In this document: positions 51,437 to 59,893 of the stretch, piece by piece
Position numbering within the stretch: the stretch's first letter is position 1
Layout: every line of letters starts with the position of its first letter
DNA from: Blastococcus aggregatus
Lineage (GTDB): Bacteria > Actinomycetota > Actinomycetes > Mycobacteriales > Geodermatophilaceae
Reading direction: 5' to 3'
Length of the DNA stretch: 64,000 nucleotides
Assembly: GCF_900221005.1 (NCBI RefSeq)
Contig: NZ_OBQI01000001.1
Span: 930,001-994,000 of the forward strand
Program-made: the position numbers and the translations under genes
Notes under the pieces: model-generated
The model's input: only the letters and a program-made list of their open reading frames with translations
The model's database searches: none
Told to the model about the DNA's origin: nothing

Positions 51437-52264
51437 ATGGCCCTCGTGGGTGGACCCGGGCTGCACTTCCTCGGCCACTCGACCGTGCGGGTCGAGCTGG
51501 CCGGGCGCACGGTGCTCACCGACCCCCTGCTCACCGCCTCGGTCGGCCCGCTGCGCCGGGTGGTCCCGGTCCCTGATCCGGCTTCCTGGGCAGGTGTGGA
51601 CGTCGTCCTGCTCAGCCACCTGCACGCCGACCACCTGCACCTGCGCTCGCTGCGGATGCTGCACCCCGCCGCCCGCTTCGTCGTGCCCCGCGGCGCCGGG
51701 GCCTGGTTCCGGCGGCACGGCTTCGCGCGGGTCGACGAGATCTCGGCCGGCGAGACGCTGACCGACGGCGCGCTCCGGATCACCGCCGTGCACGCCGCGC
51801 ACAGCGGGCACCGCTGGGGGCCGCGCTTCACCGGCGGCCCCGACGCCTGCGCGGTCGGCCACCTGCTCGAGGGCGCGGGCAGCACCGTCTACCTCAGCGG
51901 CGACACCGCCCTGCACGACGGCATGCACGCGCTCGGCGACCGCGGGATCGACGTCGCCGTCCTCCCGGTGTGGGGCTGGGGCGCCGACCTCGGCCCCGGC
52001 CACCTCGATCCCGCCCAGGCGGCCGAGGCCGTGGCGCGGCTGCGGCCCCGGACCGCCGTCCCCGTCCACTGGGGCACCCTCGCGCCGGCCGGCAGCACCC
52101 GGCTGCCCACGCCGCTGCGCGCCCGCATGGGCCGGCTGCTCGTCGAGCCGCCCCTGACCTTCGCCCGCGAGGTCGCCGACCGCGGACTGGACACCACCGT
52201 GCTGGTCGCCCGGCCCGGCGCTCCGGTGCCGCTGCTGCCGGAGGTGCTCCCGTGGACCTCCTGA
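51437..52264 (+). CDS. Metallo-beta-lactamase-fold hydrolase (UlaG-like)
   Basis: The 275-residue protein has LHFLGHSTVRVEL at the N-terminus, LLSHLHADHLHL (HxHxDH metal motif), YLSGDTALH and PVHWGT, the layout of UlaG-type MBL proteins that use two metals. Its substrate is unknown. It overlaps the DedA gene by 13 bases, so it is co-transcribed with a membrane-protein group. No signal peptide was found. Confidence 0.85.
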   Translation: MALVGGPGLHFLGHSTVRVELAGRTVLTDPLLTASVGPLRRVVPVPDPASWAGVDVVLLSHLHADHLHLRSLRMLHPAARFVVPRGAGAWFRRHGFARVDEISAGETLTDGALRITAVHAAHSGHRWGPRFTGGPDACAVGHLLEGAGSTVYLSGDTALHDGMHALGDRGIDVAVLPVWGWGADLGPGHLDPAQAAEAVARLRPRTAVPVHWGTLAPAGSTRLPTPLRARMGRLLVEPPLTFAREVADRGLDTTVLVARPGAPVPLLPEVLPWTS

Positions 52265-52899
52265 CCGCGAGCGCCGAGGGGACGTCGGTCGGCTATCCGC
52301 TGCTGTTCTTCGGCGTGCTGCTGGGCTCGGTGGTGCCGGTCGTGCCCACGGGCGCGGTGGTCGGCTCCGCAGCGGCCTTCGCCATGACCAGCAACGACCT
52401 CGGCCTGCCCACCGTGCTGGCGCTGGCCGCTCTCGCCGCGCTGCTCGGTGACCTGATCACCTTCGCCGTCTGCCGGTTCGGCGGGCCGGCGGCGGTGCGC
52501 CGGATCGCCCGCGGGCAGCACACCGAGCGGCTCGAGGAGGTGCGCGAGCAGTTCCGCCGGCACGGCTGGCAGATCATCGTCGTCGGCCGGCTGCTGCCCG
52601 CGGGGCGCATCCCGGTGCTGCTGGCCGCCGGCGCGCTGAGCTACCCGTGGAAGCGGCTCGTGCCCGCCCAATTCGTCGCCGCGCTGCTCTGGGCGCTGGC
52701 CTACGCGTTGCTCGGCGTGATCAGCGGCGGCGTCTTCGACAGCCCGCTGGTCGCCGTCCTCATCGCGACGCTGCTCGTGCTGCTGGTCGGCGCGGTGCTC
52801 AACACGTTCGGGGCCCGCCGCCGCCGACGTCTGGGGACGCCGGACGCCGCGCCGGACCGGGTCCCCGCCCCCGAGCCCGCGCCGAGCGAGGTGCGGTGA
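52252..52899 (+). CDS. DedA/SNARE-associated family membrane protein
   Basis: The 215-residue protein has helices with LLGDLITFAVCRFGG and the DedA signature region GWQIIVVGRLLPAGRIPVLLAAGAL, where the Arg-x-x-P-x-x-R (RLLPAGR) helps move polyprenyl phosphates or phospholipids. DedA proteins recycle undecaprenyl phosphate to the inner face. GTG 52252 has GGAGGTG six bases upstream and overlaps the MBL gene; its stop overlaps the next gene (GTGA). A role supporting envelope glycan synthesis is plausible. Confidence 0.85.
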   Translation: MDLLTASAEGTSVGYPLLFFGVLLGSVVPVVPTGAVVGSAAAFAMTSNDLGLPTVLALAALAALLGDLITFAVCRFGGPAAVRRIARGQHTERLEEVREQFRRHGWQIIVVGRLLPAGRIPVLLAAGALSYPWKRLVPAQFVAALLWALAYALLGVISGGVFDSPLVAVLIATLLVLLVGAVLNTFGARRRRRLGTPDAAPDRVPAPEPAPSEVR

Positions 52900-55058
52900 G
52901 CGCACCGGCCACCTCCGGCCGCGTCCTGCGCGCCGGCCGGACGCTGGCCCGCGTCCTGCTCACCTGGGCCCTGGCCACCGGCGCCCTGATCGCGCTCGAC
53001 GCCTGGCTCACCGGGTTCGCGATGCGCTCGTGGTGGCAGCCGCCGGTCGCCGCACTCCTGCTCGGCGTGCTCACCGCGGGCGTCTGGCCGCTGGTGCTGC
53101 GGGTCGCGCTGCCGCTCGCCTTCCTGACCCTCGGCCTGGGCGGCTTCCTGCTGCTGGGTGCGGGCGTGCTCGGCATCTTCTACGCGATCCCCGGGGTGGA
53201 GGTGCGCAGCTTCGCCACCTCGGTGGTGGTCGCCGTCGCGATGGCCGCCGTGTCCGGGGTCATCAACAGCCTGCTCGCCGTCGACGAGGACGAGGTCTTC
53301 TTCCGCCGGGCTCGCCGCCGCGCGCAGGCGCACCCTGCTGCCGAGCCGCTGCCGCCGGGCGTGCTCTTCCTCCAGATCGACGGCCTGGGCTACGACACCG
53401 CCCGCCGGGCCGTGCGCGACGGCTCGCTGCCGACGCTGGCCGCCTGGCTGCGGTCGGGCAGCCACGTGCTCACGTCCTGGCACACCGACTGGAGCTCGCA
53501 GACCGGCGCCAGCGTGTGCGGCATCCTGCACGGCTCCAACCACGACGTCCCCGCCTTCCGCTGGTACGAGAAGGAGCGCGACCGCCTCGTCCAGGTCTCC
53601 AACCCGCGGGACGCCGCCGAGGTCGAGCGCCGGCACTCCGACGGCCGCGGGCTGCTGGCCGGCGGCGGCGCCGGGCGGGGCAACCTGTTCACCGGCGACG
53701 CGCGGCACGTCAGCCTCACGCTGAGCTCGCTGGCCCACGTGGTGCCGGCGGGAGCCCGACGGCGGCGCCTGCACCGAGACCGCGTCGGCGCCGGCTACTA
53801 CGCCTACTTCGCCAACCCGGTCAACGCCGTGCGCACGCTGGGGGTGGCGCTGGTCGACGTCGTCCGCGAGCTGACGGCCGCGTCCCGCCAGCGCCGCGCC
53901 GACGTCCGGCCGCGGGTGCCGCGCGGCGGGCTGTACCCCCTGGCCCGCGCGGGGACGACGGTGCTGGCGCGCGACGTCGTCGTCTCGGCGATCCTCGAGG
54001 ACATGCTCGCCGGGCGGCCGGTGGTCTACGCCGACTTCCTCGGCTACGACGAGGTCGCCCACCACTCCGGCGTCGAGCGCTTCGACACCCTCGAGGTGCT
54101 GCGCAGCATCGACCAGCAGATCGGCCGGCTGCACCGCGCGAGCGCGCTGGCCCCTCGGGCGTACTCCCTGGTCTGCCTCTCCGACCACGGGCAGACCCAG
54201 GGCTGGGCGTTCGCCGACCGGTTCGGCCATTCGATCGAGGAACTGGTCGGCTCGCTGTGCGGCGTCCCGGTCGAGGCCCGGCAGCGGCACCTCTCCGGGC
54301 CCCGCGACAGCCGGCGGACGGCGGAGGGGTGGCAGCTCGGCGCCGCGATGGCCGAGGGCAGCGGGCCGATCGCCCGCCGGCTGCGCCAGCGCGCGGACGA
54401 GGCCGCCACGCGGAGTGCCCCGCCGTCGGCCCTGAGCGCCGCCGAGGTGCCGCAGGTCGCGCCCGGGGTGGTGTGCGCGGTCTCCGGCCACACCGCGTCG
54501 GTCTCGTTCGCGGGCATCCCCGGTCGCGCCTCGCTGGAGGAGATCGAGCAGCGCTGGCCGCACCTGCTGCCCGGGCTCGTCGACCACGACGGCGTCGGCT
54601 TCGTGCTGGTGCACTCGGCGGAGTTCGGTCCGGTCGTCCTCGGCGCCGAGGGCGTGCACCGGCTGCGCTCGGGGGTCGTGCTGGGCACCGACCCGCTGCT
54701 GCCCTACGGCCCGCACGCCGGGGCGCTGGTCGCCCGGACCTCGACCTTCCCCCACTGCCCCGACCTGGTGATCAACAGCCGGTACGACCCGGACACCGAC
54801 GAGGCGTCGGCCTTCGAGCCGCACGTCGGCTCGCACGGCGGGCTGGGCGGGCCGCAGCAGCGCGGCTTCCTCACCCATCCCGCGTCGTGGGCGGCGCCCG
54901 GCGAGATCGTGGGCGCCGAGCACCTGCACCGGGTGCTGCGCGGCTGGCTCACCGACCTGGGCCATCCCGAGCCGACCGGCGAGGGCGCGGCCGTCGGCGA
55001 GCAGAGCCGCCGCGCGCTCGACGAGGGCACCCGCCACCGGGAGCCCCAGGGCCGCTGA
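52896..55058 (+). CDS. Holin-like membrane domain fused to alkaline-phosphatase-superfamily phosphodiesterase
   Basis: The 720-residue protein has four N-terminal helices (residues 15-130) resembling the phage holin 4 family, then a type I phosphodiesterase/nucleotide pyrophosphatase domain. Metal-binding and nucleophile sites read FLQIDGLGYD, SSQTGASVCG (Thr/Ser nucleophile), DFLGYDEVAHHSG and CLSDHGQTQG, and HVGSHGGLGG lies near the end. It probably acts on phosphodiesters outside or at the membrane. The GTG start overlaps the DedA stop. It ends a three-gene overlapping series with the MBL and DedA genes. Confidence 0.85.
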   Translation: MSAPATSGRVLRAGRTLARVLLTWALATGALIALDAWLTGFAMRSWWQPPVAALLLGVLTAGVWPLVLRVALPLAFLTLGLGGFLLLGAGVLGIFYAIPGVEVRSFATSVVVAVAMAAVSGVINSLLAVDEDEVFFRRARRRAQAHPAAEPLPPGVLFLQIDGLGYDTARRAVRDGSLPTLAAWLRSGSHVLTSWHTDWSSQTGASVCGILHGSNHDVPAFRWYEKERDRLVQVSNPRDAAEVERRHSDGRGLLAGGGAGRGNLFTGDARHVSLTLSSLAHVVPAGARRRRLHRDRVGAGYYAYFANPVNAVRTLGVALVDVVRELTAASRQRRADVRPRVPRGGLYPLARAGTTVLARDVVVSAILEDMLAGRPVVYADFLGYDEVAHHSGVERFDTLEVLRSIDQQIGRLHRASALAPRAYSLVCLSDHGQTQGWAFADRFGHSIEELVGSLCGVPVEARQRHLSGPRDSRRTAEGWQLGAAMAEGSGPIARRLRQRADEAATRSAPPSALSAAEVPQVAPGVVCAVSGHTASVSFAGIPGRASLEEIEQRWPHLLPGLVDHDGVGFVLVHSAEFGPVVLGAEGVHRLRSGVVLGTDPLLPYGPHAGALVARTSTFPHCPDLVINSRYDPDTDEASAFEPHVGSHGGLGGPQQRGFLTHPASWAAPGEIVGAEHLHRVLRGWLTDLGHPEPTGEGAAVGEQSRRALDEGTRHREPQGR

Positions 55059-55125
55059 GGCACCCCGCCCCGGTGACGACGCGGGAAGCGCCGGGGAACG
55101 GAGGAGTGAACACCCTCACAGGGCG

Positions 55126-56136
55126 GTGGTGCGAAGCGTGATCGTGGCCGACAGTGAGGCGATGCGACCCGACGCCCGAGCCTGGTTCCGCGGCCGCACC
55201 ACGTCCGCGTCTTCCCTCGCCGCGATCGACGTCGAGGCGCTGCTGGCCGCCAAGCGGCGCAGCGGCACCGGCGTCAGCGTCGTCCTGCCGGCCCGCGACG
55301 AGGAGGAGACCGTCGGGCGGCTCGTCGCCGACATCGCCGAGCGGTGGATGCACCGCGACCGGCTGGTCGACGAGCTGGTCGTCGTCGACTCGGACTCCAC
55401 CGACGCGACCGCCGCCGTCGCCCGGGCCGCCGGCGCCGACGTCGTCGCCACCGCCGACGTGCTGCCCGCGCACGGCACCCGCCCCGGCAAGGGCGAGGCG
55501 CTGTGGAAGTCCCTCGCCGCGACCACCGGCGACGTCGTCGTCTTCCTCGACTCCGACCTGCAGGGCGACGTCGGCCACTTCGTGCCCGGGCTGCTCGGCC
55601 CGCTGCTGGCCGATCCGCAGGTGCAGTACGTGAAGGGCTGCTACACCCGGCCGCTGGAGATCGACGGCGTGAGCGTGCCCTCCGGTGGTGGGCGGGTGAC
55701 CGAGCTGACCGCCCGGCCGCTGCTCAACGCGCTGTGGCCGGAGCTCGCCGGGTTCGTCCAGCCGCTCGGCGGCGAGTACGCCGGCCGCCGGTCGGCCCTG
55801 GAGCGGGTGCCGTTCGCCGGTGCGTACGGCGTCGAGGTGGGGCTGCTGGTCGACCTGCTGGAGCTCGTCGGGCTGGGCGCGCTGGCGCAGGTCGACCTCG
55901 GCGAGCGCCGGCACACCTCGCAGAGCCAGGAGGCGCTGGGCGCGATGGCGGGGCAGGTCGTCGCCACGGTGCTCGCCCGGGCCGGGTCCTCGCTCGACGC
56001 CGCCGGCCTGCTCACCCAGTTCCGGCACGACGGCACCGCGTTCGTGCCGCGCAGCACCGCCGTCGCCCTCGACGAGCGGCCGCCGATGCTGACCGTCCCC
56101 GAGTACCGCGCCCGCGCGGCGGGACTCGCCGGCTGA
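55126..56136 (+). CDS. gpgS: Glucosyl-3-phosphoglycerate synthase
   Basis: The protein has about 336 residues and a GT-A (GT81) fold: VSVVLPARDEEETVGRLV, VVDSDSTD, PGKGEALWKSL, FLDSDLQGD (metal-binding acidic motif) and LGGEYAGRRSALE with GVEVGLLVDLL. It makes glucosyl-3-phosphoglycerate from an NDP-glucose and 3-phosphoglycerate, the first step to glucosylglycerate and, in mycobacteria, methylglucose lipopolysaccharide. Start codon choice is open: GTG 55126, GTG 55138 or ATG 55159. No gpgP-like phosphatase is certain nearby, but a HAD enzyme lies at 57275. Confidence 0.88.
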   Translation: MVRSVIVADSEAMRPDARAWFRGRTTSASSLAAIDVEALLAAKRRSGTGVSVVLPARDEEETVGRLVADIAERWMHRDRLVDELVVVDSDSTDATAAVARAAGADVVATADVLPAHGTRPGKGEALWKSLAATTGDVVVFLDSDLQGDVGHFVPGLLGPLLADPQVQYVKGCYTRPLEIDGVSVPSGGGRVTELTARPLLNALWPELAGFVQPLGGEYAGRRSALERVPFAGAYGVEVGLLVDLLELVGLGALAQVDLGERRHTSQSQEALGAMAGQVVATVLARAGSSLDAAGLLTQFRHDGTAFVPRSTAVALDERPPMLTVPEYRARAAGLAG

Positions 56137-56179
56137 CCCCTGTCGCGCGACGGAGCCAGGGAGAGGCAGGATTCTTCCC

Positions 56180-56212
56180 GTGCCGGTTGCTCCCCCCGCC
56201 CCGCTCCGTTGA
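56180..56212 (+). CDS. Possible 10-residue leader peptide before the GDPD gene
   Basis: GTG 56180, seven bases after CAGGAT (56167-56172), opens MPVAPPAPLR. The TGA (56210-56212) overlaps the TTG start at 56209. The design is like that at 846-908, suggesting translation starts leaderless and re-initiates at an overlapping weak start. Confidence 0.35.
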   Translation: MPVAPPAPLR

Positions 56213-57057
56213 CCGCCATCGAGGTGGTCGCCCATCGCGGCGCCACCGCCGAAGCCCCGGAGCACACGCTGGCGGCCTACCGCCAGGCCGCGGTCTTCGG
56301 CGCCGACGCCGTCGAGTGCGACGTGCGCCTGACCCGCGACGGCGTGCTGGTCTGCGTGCACGACCGGCAGATCCGGCGCACCTCGAACGGCCGCGGGATC
56401 GTCTCCGCGCTGCACCTCGCCGAACTCGAGCAGTACCAGTTCGGCCCCCGGAAGCCGAAGCCCAGGGGCCGCAGCCGGTGGGCCGACGACGAGATCCTGT
56501 CGGTGACCGACGAGCCGGACGTCGAGAACGGGCTGGTGCTCACGCTCGACCGGCTGCTGGAGTACATCACCGCATCCCCGGGCAGCCTGCGCCTGGCGAT
56601 CGAGACCAAGCACCCGACCCGGCACACCCGCAAGGTCGAGGAGGCGCTGGTCGAGTGCCTGCGCCGCTTCGGGCTGCTGGGCAACGGGGGCCCGGTCGAG
56701 TGGGCCGGCAAGCCCGCCGTCCGGATGATGAGCTTCTCCCAGCTGGCCGTGCGGCGGATGGCCGAGCTGGCGCCGGGGATCCCCACCGTGCAGCTGATCG
56801 GCAAGCGGCTCCGCCCGGTCCGCCGCGAGCTGCTGCTGGGCAACGCGACGGCGCTGGGCCCCGGGATCTCGTTGATCCGGGCGGACCCCGACTTCGTCGC
56901 CGACGCGCACGCGGCCGGCAAGGAGGTCCACGTCTGGACGGTCAACCGGACCGCCGACATGGACCTGATGCGCGACCTCGGCGTCGACGCCGTCATCACC
57001 GACCACCCCGACGAGATGCTCCGCCGCCTGGGCCGCGGCACCCCCGCCGCCTCCTGA
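56209..57057 (+). CDS. Glycerophosphodiester phosphodiesterase family protein
   Basis: The 282-residue TIM barrel has VVAHRGATAEAPEHTLAAYRQA, VECDVRLTRDGVLVCVHD (catalytic His pair and Glu/Asp metal ligands), AIETKHPTRH, and WTVNRTADMD near the C-terminus. It hydrolyses glycerophosphodiesters to glycerol-3-phosphate and alcohol. No signal peptide is seen, so it is probably cytoplasmic. TTG 56209 would be coupled to the leader; GTG 56224 is an alternative. It converges with the HAD gene across a strong terminator. Confidence 0.88.
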   Translation: MTAIEVVAHRGATAEAPEHTLAAYRQAAVFGADAVECDVRLTRDGVLVCVHDRQIRRTSNGRGIVSALHLAELEQYQFGPRKPKPRGRSRWADDEILSVTDEPDVENGLVLTLDRLLEYITASPGSLRLAIETKHPTRHTRKVEEALVECLRRFGLLGNGGPVEWAGKPAVRMMSFSQLAVRRMAELAPGIPTVQLIGKRLRPVRRELLLGNATALGPGISLIRADPDFVADAHAAGKEVHVWTVNRTADMDLMRDLGVDAVITDHPDEMLRRLGRGTPAAS

Positions 57058-57072
57058 CCCCGGCAGGTTCCC

Positions 57073-57226
57073 CTGCCGACAGTCGGGCTCTGCCCACACC
57101 CGCGGGGCAGAGGCCGAAGGTGGGCGGAGAGCCGTTCTGCCGACAGTCGGGCTCTGCCCACACCCGCGGGGCAGAGGCCGAAGGTGGGCGGAGAGCCGTT
57201 CTGCCGACAGTAGGGCTCTGCCCACA
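57073..57226 (+). repeat. 64-bp direct repeat, 2.4 copies
   Basis: Units 57073-57136 and 57137-57200 appear identical (start CTGCCGACAGTCGGGCTCTG). The third begins at 57201 with one C-to-T change and diverges after about 26 bases into the terminator. Each full unit contains CTCTGCCC/GGGCAGAG and GCCCAC/GTGGGC arms that can fold in alternative ways. Confidence 0.8.
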
Positions 57227-57249
57227 GGGGGTGGGCAGAGCCCTACTGT
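57207..57249. terminator. Perfect 19-bp bidirectional terminator hairpin
   Basis: ACAGTAGGGCTCTGCCCAC (57207-57225) is exactly complementary to GTGGGCAGAGCCCTACTGT (57231-57249) with a five-base loop, between convergent genes. Confidence 0.8.
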
Positions 57250-57274
57250 GCGCGGGACAGGTCGGCGGGGAGGC

Positions 57275-57940
57275 TCAGAGCAGGTCGAGCTCGTCCAGGG
57301 CGCCGATCAGGTCGGCCGGGGTGTCGAAGACGGCGACGGCGCCGGCGTTCCGCAGCTCGTCGTCGCCGAAGCCGCCCGAGCGGACCACGATCGCCGGCAT
57401 CCCGGCGTTCTTCGCCGCCTCGACGTCGTAGACCGAGTCGCCGACGACGACGCTCGGGGCGTCCACCGGCTCCCCCAGCTTCTTCAGCGCGACCTGCAGC
57501 AGGTCCGGGGCCGGCTTGGTCTCCTCGACGTCCTCGCTGGTGGTCCAGGCATCGGCCAGCTCGCGGGCGTCGAGCAGGTCCAGGGCGCGGTCGACGTGGT
57601 GCGGCTTGCCCGAGCTGGCCAGCACGACCCGGTGCCCGCGGTCCTTGAGCGCCACGATCAGCTCGCGCGCGCCCGGCAGCAGCGCGGTCTCGCCCATCAT
57701 CGGGTCGACCTCCCCGACCCAGCGCTCGCGGGCGGCGTCCCCGATCCGCCGCTCGACGTCGTCGCCGCCGAGCGCGGAGACCAGCTGGTCACCGCCCATG
57801 CCGATCAGCCGGTGGATCCGCCAGACCGGATAGATCTCCCCCAGCGACCGGAACGCGCGGTACCAGGCCAGCGCGTGCTGGTAGTTGGTGTCGACCAGGG
57901 TGCCGTCCACATCGAGGACGGCGATGCGCGGAGAGCTCAT
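57275..57940 (-). CDS. HAD-superfamily phosphatase (phosphoglycolate-phosphatase-like)
   Basis: The 221-residue protein has motif I AVLDVDGTLVDTNYQH, motif II ASSGKPHHVD (Ser), motif III ETKPAPDLLQVAL (Lys) and motif IV VVGDSVYDVEAA, with a helical cap between I and II. The substrate is a small phosphorylated metabolite, not determinable from sequence. ATG 57940 has a G-rich upstream region. It diverges from the TetR gene at 58114. Confidence 0.85.
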   Translation of the reverse strand: MSSPRIAVLDVDGTLVDTNYQHALAWYRAFRSLGEIYPVWRIHRLIGMGGDQLVSALGGDDVERRIGDAARERWVGEVDPMMGETALLPGARELIVALKDRGHRVVLASSGKPHHVDRALDLLDARELADAWTTSEDVEETKPAPDLLQVALKKLGEPVDAPSVVVGDSVYDVEAAKNAGMPAIVVRSGGFGDDELRNAGAVAVFDTPADLIGALDELDLL

Positions 57941-58100
57941 GGCCCGGGGGCTGCCCACCACGACGCCGGCTCAACCGACACCCGGACACCGGCCGGCTGT
58001 ACGGGGTGACACTGCGCGGGCTCCGCGAGGAGGCGTCCGCCGACCCCGGAACGAGATACGACTCTCACCGGTAGCCCTGCGGCAAATCACTTTCGGTGGC

Positions 58101-58106
58101 TAGGAT
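58101..58106 (+). promoter_or_regulatory. Candidate -10 box TAGGAT, leaderless TetR gene
   Basis: TAGGAT is followed by seven bases and GTG 58114, the same geometry as at 833 and 4454. It supports GTG 58114 over the upstream in-frame GTG at 58096. Confidence 0.5.
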
Positions 58107-58113
58107 CCATACA

Positions 58114-58812
58114 GTGGGTGATCTTGGGGACCGGCGCGCGCAGAAGAAGGCTCAGACCCGGGAGCTGGTCCGCAGCACCGCGCACCGGCTCTTCGCCGCC
58201 CGCGGGTTCGACCGCGTCACCATCGCGGACGTCGCGCGCGAGGCCGACGTCGCCGTCCAGACGGTGTTCAACCACTTCGCCACGAAGGAGGACCTCTTCT
58301 TCGACGGCCGGGTGCCGTGGGTGGAGGAGATCCCCGCCGCAGTCCACGACCGCGCACCCGGCACCACCCCGCTCGCGGCACTGCGCGGCCACCTGCTCGC
58401 CTTCATGACCGGCCAGCTCAGTCGCATGGGCACCCCGGAAGAGCGCTCCTTCCGGGCCACCATCGAGGCGTCCGAGGCCCTGCGCACCCACAACCGGCTG
58501 CTCGTCCTCGAGGCGGAGCGGCGGCTGTCCGAGGCGCTGCTGCACGCGTGGGAGGGCACCGCGTCCGCCGATCCGTCCACGCCCGAGCATCCCCCGATCG
58601 CCGCACCGCTCACCGCCGCCGTCTGGCTCGCCGTCGTGCGGGTGCTGATCGTCGAGAACCGCCTCCGGATCGTCGAAGGGCTCGCCGCCGCCGAGGCGGC
58701 CGCCGCCGTCGAGAAGATCGGCCAGCGCCTCTTCGCCCGCCTCCAGGACGGATCCGAGGCCATCAACGAACTGGTCGCGCCGGCCCTCGCCAAGGAACTG
58801 CGCGTCAGCTGA
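58114..58812 (+). CDS. TetR-family transcriptional regulator
   Basis: The protein has 232 residues. The N-terminal helix-turn-helix reads TRELVRSTAHRLFAARGFDRVTIADVA, then AREADVAVQTVFNHFATKEDLFF, the standard TetR DNA-binding pattern. The C-terminal ligand domain is helical with no assignable effector. The promoter box lies seven bases before the start, so binding by the protein near its own start could block its transcription. It converges with the next TetR gene. Confidence 0.85.
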   Translation: MGDLGDRRAQKKAQTRELVRSTAHRLFAARGFDRVTIADVAREADVAVQTVFNHFATKEDLFFDGRVPWVEEIPAAVHDRAPGTTPLAALRGHLLAFMTGQLSRMGTPEERSFRATIEASEALRTHNRLLVLEAERRLSEALLHAWEGTASADPSTPEHPPIAAPLTAAVWLAVVRVLIVENRLRIVEGLAAAEAAAAVEKIGQRLFARLQDGSEAINELVAPALAKELRVS

Positions 58813-58824
58813 GGTCCGCCGCGG

Positions 58825-59421
58825 TCAGACCGCGACGGGCAGGTCCTCGGGCTCCACGAGCGGGCACAGCACCTCGTCGACCACGCGGTCGACCTGGTCG
58901 GCCAGCACCGCGCCGTCCCCGGCGGCGGTGAGACGCTGCCACCAGAACGCCTCGAGCACCGAGTGCAGCAGCGCCAGCCGGTCCTCCTCGACCGCGTCAC
59001 CGCGCGCCTCGGCGCGCTGCGCGATGAGCGCGACGGCCTCGGACAGCGGCCGCACCAGCGCCTCGTCGAGGCCGGCCCGCAGCTGCTCGTCGTAGCGCGC
59101 CGCGCCGACGATGCTGGCCGCCGCCCGCTCCTCGCGGTCCAGCGGAACCGTCCAGCGGTCGGCCAGGGAGCGCAGGTCACCGCGGACCGTGCCGGTGTCC
59201 CCGGGCGGCGTCACGAGCCGGAACCGGCCCACCGCCGCCCGCGCCAGCGCGGCCATCGTGGGCCAGCGGCGGTAGATGCCCGCCTTGCCGGCGCGAGCGC
59301 GGGCGGCGACGCGGTCGCTGTTGAGCCGGCCCCAACCCTCGTCGGCGAGGATGTCGACGGCCACGGCCAGGAGTTGCTCGGACAACTCGGCGCTCAGGGG
59401 CCGCCCGGGGGTGCCGCTCAC
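58825..59421 (-). CDS. TetR-family transcriptional regulator (second)
   Basis: The 198-residue protein has SEQLLAVAVDILADEGWGRL, then NSDRVAARARAGKAGIYRRWPTMAALARAA, a TetR helix-turn-helix in which GIYRRWP forms the recognition helix end typical of the AcrR group. The GTG start is at 59421. Its own upstream region carries an imperfect palindrome (59502-59531). It and the 58114 gene end 13 bases apart, convergent. Confidence 0.83.
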   Translation of the reverse strand: MSGTPGRPLSAELSEQLLAVAVDILADEGWGRLNSDRVAARARAGKAGIYRRWPTMAALARAAVGRFRLVTPPGDTGTVRGDLRSLADRWTVPLDREERAAASIVGAARYDEQLRAGLDEALVRPLSEAVALIAQRAEARGDAVEEDRLALLHSVLEAFWWQRLTAAGDGAVLADQVDRVVDEVLCPLVEPEDLPVAV

Positions 59422-59501
59422 GACTGGCCCCCGAGCCTGCGGATCATCTGCACCGCGACATAGTGGCCTGACGGTGGAGTGACCACAATGACCCCACGCC
59501 C

Positions 59502-59531
59502 GGTCATTACCGACGAGTTCGGTTCATAACC
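59502..59531. promoter_or_regulatory. Imperfect palindrome, possible TetR operator
   Basis: GGTCATTACCGA (59502-59513) faces TTCGGTTCATAACC (59518-59531), related as an inverted repeat with a few mismatches, in the intergenic region upstream of the TetR gene at 58825-59421. It also lies just beyond the end of the 59551 gene. Confidence 0.35.
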
Positions 59532-59550
59532 CCAGGTGGTAGCGCCGACG

Positions 59551-59883
59551 TCACGCTCCGGCGGCGGATTCCACGTTCACCCGGATGGTGGCGCCGTCCT
59601 CGGAGAGCCGGCCCTCGGCCCGCGCCCGCTCCACCATCGCGTCCCACTGCGCCGCCCACTCGGCGGCTGTGGCCCGCGGCTCGGCGGCGGCCCGGAGCGC
59701 CGCGGCGTCGAGCAGCGCCGCGCCGTCGTCCCGCAACCGGCCGAGGCCGGAGCGCGCCAGCACCTCGGCCGCCTCCTCGTCCGTGACCTGGCCCAGGGCC
59801 AGGGCCACCCGGCTCAGGTCGTCGATGGCGACGACCCGCGCCTCGGGCCGCTCGTCCGCACCCGTCAGAACCTCGACGATCAC
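59551..59883 (-). CDS. Conserved-looking small acidic protein downstream of menB
   Basis: The 110-residue soluble helical protein has VTDEEAAEVLARSGLGRLRDDGAALL. It begins with GTG 59883, preceded by GGAGGAG and only 10 bases after the menB stop, so it is in the menB transcript. I do not recognise a family. It has no membrane segment, Cys or obvious catalytic motif. Confidence 0.6.
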   Translation of the reverse strand: MIVEVLTGADERPEARVVAIDDLSRVALALGQVTDEEAAEVLARSGLGRLRDDGAALLDAAALRAAAEPRATAAEWAAQWDAMVERARAEGRLSEDGATIRVNVESAAGA

Positions 59884-59893
59884 GTTCTCCTCC

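Noticed and set aside
46933..51576. A 1547-codon plus-strand frame across both c-di-GMP genes
   Set aside because: Only 48739 to about 49310 of it has protein-like composition (the membrane part of the second gene). The rest is Arg/Pro/Ala-rich shadow sequence of the other frames.
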